Shown: in pieces, positions 62,720-64,000 of the stretch | Numbering within the stretch: the first letter of the stretch is position 1 | How the letters are laid out: each line of letters begins with the position of its first letter | Source of the DNA: Novosphingobium sp. RL4 | GTDB taxonomy: Bacteria > Pseudomonadota > Alphaproteobacteria > Sphingomonadales > Sphingomonadaceae | Assembly: GCF_035658495.1 (NCBI RefSeq) | Contig: NZ_CP141944.1 | Location: 124,001-188,000, forward strand | Direction: 5' to 3' | DNA length: 64,000 bases | Notes under the pieces: generated by a model | Databases searched by the model: none | What the model was told of the DNA's origin: nothing | What the model saw: only the letters and a program-made list of their open reading frames with translations | Translations under genes and position numbers: made by a program

Positions 62720-63226
62720 ATGGCCGAGCCGAAAGCGGCTTCGCCGGGTGCTGCCCCGCGCAGGCCCCGGACGAAGATCAGTCCCGTCATCGCCCAAGCC
62801 GAGGACAAGTTGAACCGGCACTGGCGCGCCGTCTTCCTGGCGGCGCTGGCCGAAACGTCGAACGTCAGCGCGGCGAGCGCCGCCGCCGGAGTTCACCCGA
62901 GCCGGCCTTACAAAGTGCGCCGCTCGGAACCCGAATTTGCCCGCGAATGGCGCACCGCCCTGCTCGAAGGCTACGAAAACCTCGAGATCGAGGTTCTTTA
63001 CCGCCTTCGCTTCGGGGAGCCCAAGGATGGCGAGGTCAAGTTCGACAACGCCAATGCCCTGCGCCTGCTGGGCCTTCACCGCGAAACGGTGACGCGCGAG
63101 CGGGCCATCCGCGAAAACGAGGATCTCGGCGCTGTCCGCGCCTCGATCCAGACCAAGCTGGCGCAGCTGCGCGAACAGGTCCTGGCGCGCCGCACCGCCC
63201 GCGAAGAGGAGGAAGAGGATGGCTGA
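62720..63226 (+). CDS. Small terminase-like DNA-packaging protein (GTA/prophage)
   Basis: This 168-residue protein has an N-terminal basic, Pro-rich tail. A helix-turn-helix-like middle ([20 protein letters not shown] followed by SEPEFAREWRTALLEGYEN) resembles terminase small-subunit DNA-binding domains, and the acidic Glu-rich C-terminus could be the terminase-binding or regulatory end. The assignment rests on fold-like pattern and on the large terminase that overlaps it by 8 bp. It is longer than the RcGTA g1 product (about 108 residues, from memory). Confidence 0.75.
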   Translation: MAEPKAASPGAAPRRPRTKISPVIAQAEDKLNRHWRAVFLAALAETSNVSAASAAAGVHPSRPYKVRRSEPEFAREWRTALLEGYENLEIEVLYRLRFGEPKDGEVKFDNANALRLLGLHRETVTRERAIRENEDLGAVRASIQTKLAQLREQVLARRTAREEEEEDG

Positions 63227-64000
63227 AGCAGATCCCCTGGACTGGCTCGCCAAGGCCCATGCCAGTGACCTTGACGGCTTCGTCTCCAGGCTCGCCCCGC
63301 GCGAACAGGAGGAATGGCGCTGGAACTGGCGGGTATGGGGTCGTCCCTCGCAGATCGCACCCGCCGGTGACTGGCGCGTATGGCTGGTCATGGCGGGGCG
63401 CGGTTTCGGCAAGACCCGCTGCGGCGCCGAATGGGTAAACGAAATCGCCGAACGCCACCCGCAAGCCCGGATCGCGCTGGTTGCCGCTCATCTTGGCGAG
63501 GCGCGCTCGGTCATGGTGGAGGGCGAGAGCGGGCTGCTTTCGGTCGGCGCGCCCTGGCGGCGTCCGGTGTTCGAGCCTTCGCTCAGGCGGCTGACCTGGC
63601 CCAACGGCGCGCAGGCCACGCTCTATTCCGCCGCCGAGCCGGAAGCCCTGCGCGGCCCCCAGCACAGCCACGCCTGGTGCGACGAGATCGCCAAGTGGGA
63701 CAATGCCTCGGGCCGGGCCGTCTCGGCCTGGGACAACCTGTTGATGGGCCTGCGGCTCGGCCACGATCCGCGCCTCGTTGCCACCACCACCCCGCGCAGC
63801 GTGCCGCTGGTCATGCGCCTGCTGGCCGAAAGCGAACAGGGCGACGTGATCGTGACGCGCGGCAGCACTTTCGACAATGCCGCCAACCTGCCCGCGCGCT
63901 TCCTCAAGGCCATGCGCCGCACCTTCTCGCGCAGCCTGCTCGGGCGGCAGGAACTGGACGGCGAACTTATAGCCGAGGTCGAAGGCGCGCTCTGGAGCCG
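63219..64000 (+). CDS. Terminase large subunit, cut at the right window edge
   Basis: About 260 residues are visible from ATG 63219, which overlaps the small-terminase stop. It shows Walker A AGRGFGKTRCGAEW (near residue 64), Walker B HAWCDEIAKW and coupling motif VATTTPRS. This matches the GTA-type/phage packaging ATPase family, whose nuclease domain would lie to the right of the window. GTA clusters of sphingomonads usually begin with small and large terminase, then portal, protease and capsid. Only the first two are visible, so GTA versus prophage cannot be decided. Confidence 0.9.
   Translation, partial: MAEADPLDWLAKAHASDLDGFVSRLAPREQEEWRWNWRVWGRPSQIAPAGDWRVWLVMAGRGFGKTRCGAEWVNEIAERHPQARIALVAAHLGEARSVMVEGESGLLSVGAPWRRPVFEPSLRRLTWPNGAQATLYSAAEPEALRGPQHSHAWCDEIAKWDNASGRAVSAWDNLLMGLRLGHDPRLVATTTPRSVPLVMRLLAESEQGDVIVTRGSTFDNAANLPARFLKAMRRTFSRSLLGRQELDGELIAEVEGALWS

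Noticed and set aside
62653..62760. GTG ORF just after the packaging promoter
   Set aside because: There is an AGGA before it, but the frame runs as a shadow through the small-terminase gene and shows no family sequence.

Overview
The window is a strongly G+C-rich, densely packed chromosomal segment from an alphaproteobacterium, almost certainly a sphingomonad close to Novosphingobium or Sphingomonas. The evidence is a serine palmitoyltransferase gene (spt) with its own acyl carrier protein, GapR, DivK, a cysteine-poor alphaproteobacterial DksA, a PEP-CTERM-like surface protein, a split MetH, and the first two genes of what looks like a gene transfer agent (GTA) or prophage packaging cluster. 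I see no tRNA, rRNA, CRISPR array or complete insertion sequence. metF is cut at the left edge and the large terminase at the right edge.

Layout. 1-5.2 kb: methionine/one-carbon operon (metF, MetH homocysteine module, GNAT, MetH folate/B12/AdoMet module). 5.3-13.6 kb: antiporter, SDR, RecQ, GST, UPF0178 protein, L,D-transpeptidase, EamA transporter. 13.7-17.5 kb: aconitase convergent with a Ser/Thr/Gly-rich PEP-CTERM-like protein. 17.7-23.6 kb: Holliday-junction locus, with ruvB, a small membrane-protein ORF and ruvA, then an opposing GT22-type mannosyltransferase, then deaminase, ruvC, a secreted protein and yebC. 23.7-27.2 kb: gapR, sugE/gdx with a candidate guanidine-II hairpin, DUF1244, pyruvate kinase, yggS. 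27.2-34.8 kb: thiamine-phosphate-synthase-like gene, ftsK, small secreted protein, Kef-type antiporter, Lrp regulator divergent from alanine dehydrogenase, thioesterase. 34.8-46.8 kb: oligopeptidase B, aminopeptidase P, a cupin whose ribosome site lies in a perfect hairpin, an EF-hand protein with a two-component system, M1 peptidase, HerA-like ATPase. 46.9-51 kb: pabBC fusion, aminotransferase, RluA-type synthase, arfB. 51-58.5 kb: small lipoprotein, DUF4112, peptide-binding lipoprotein, a 270-bp MITE-like element, PilZ, DksA, Sel1 protein, and a compact minus-strand run GNAT/FemAB, GDPD, RidA, HAD, DUF3572. 58.6-60.6 kb: divK, acp, spt. 60.6-62.5 kb: FMN reductase, NTF2-like protein, DedA-like protein. 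62.6-64 kb: palindrome plus promoter, then small and large terminase.

Most of the window is housekeeping. The most unusual signals are the structured 270-bp inverted-repeat element 10 bp upstream of a lipoprotein start (53208-53477), the 13-bp stem that buries the Shine-Dalgarno of the cupin gene (38845-38882), the overlooked 43-49 residue Cys/Trp protein overlapping ruvB (18776-18925), the structured leader of the PEP-CTERM gene (17484-17729), and the ACGG-loop hairpin before sugE (24154-24167). Convergent gene pairs repeatedly end on long perfect palindromes (26482, 34360, 60598). Coordinates and translations were derived by reading the sequence. Family names rest on motif recognition, not on database searches.
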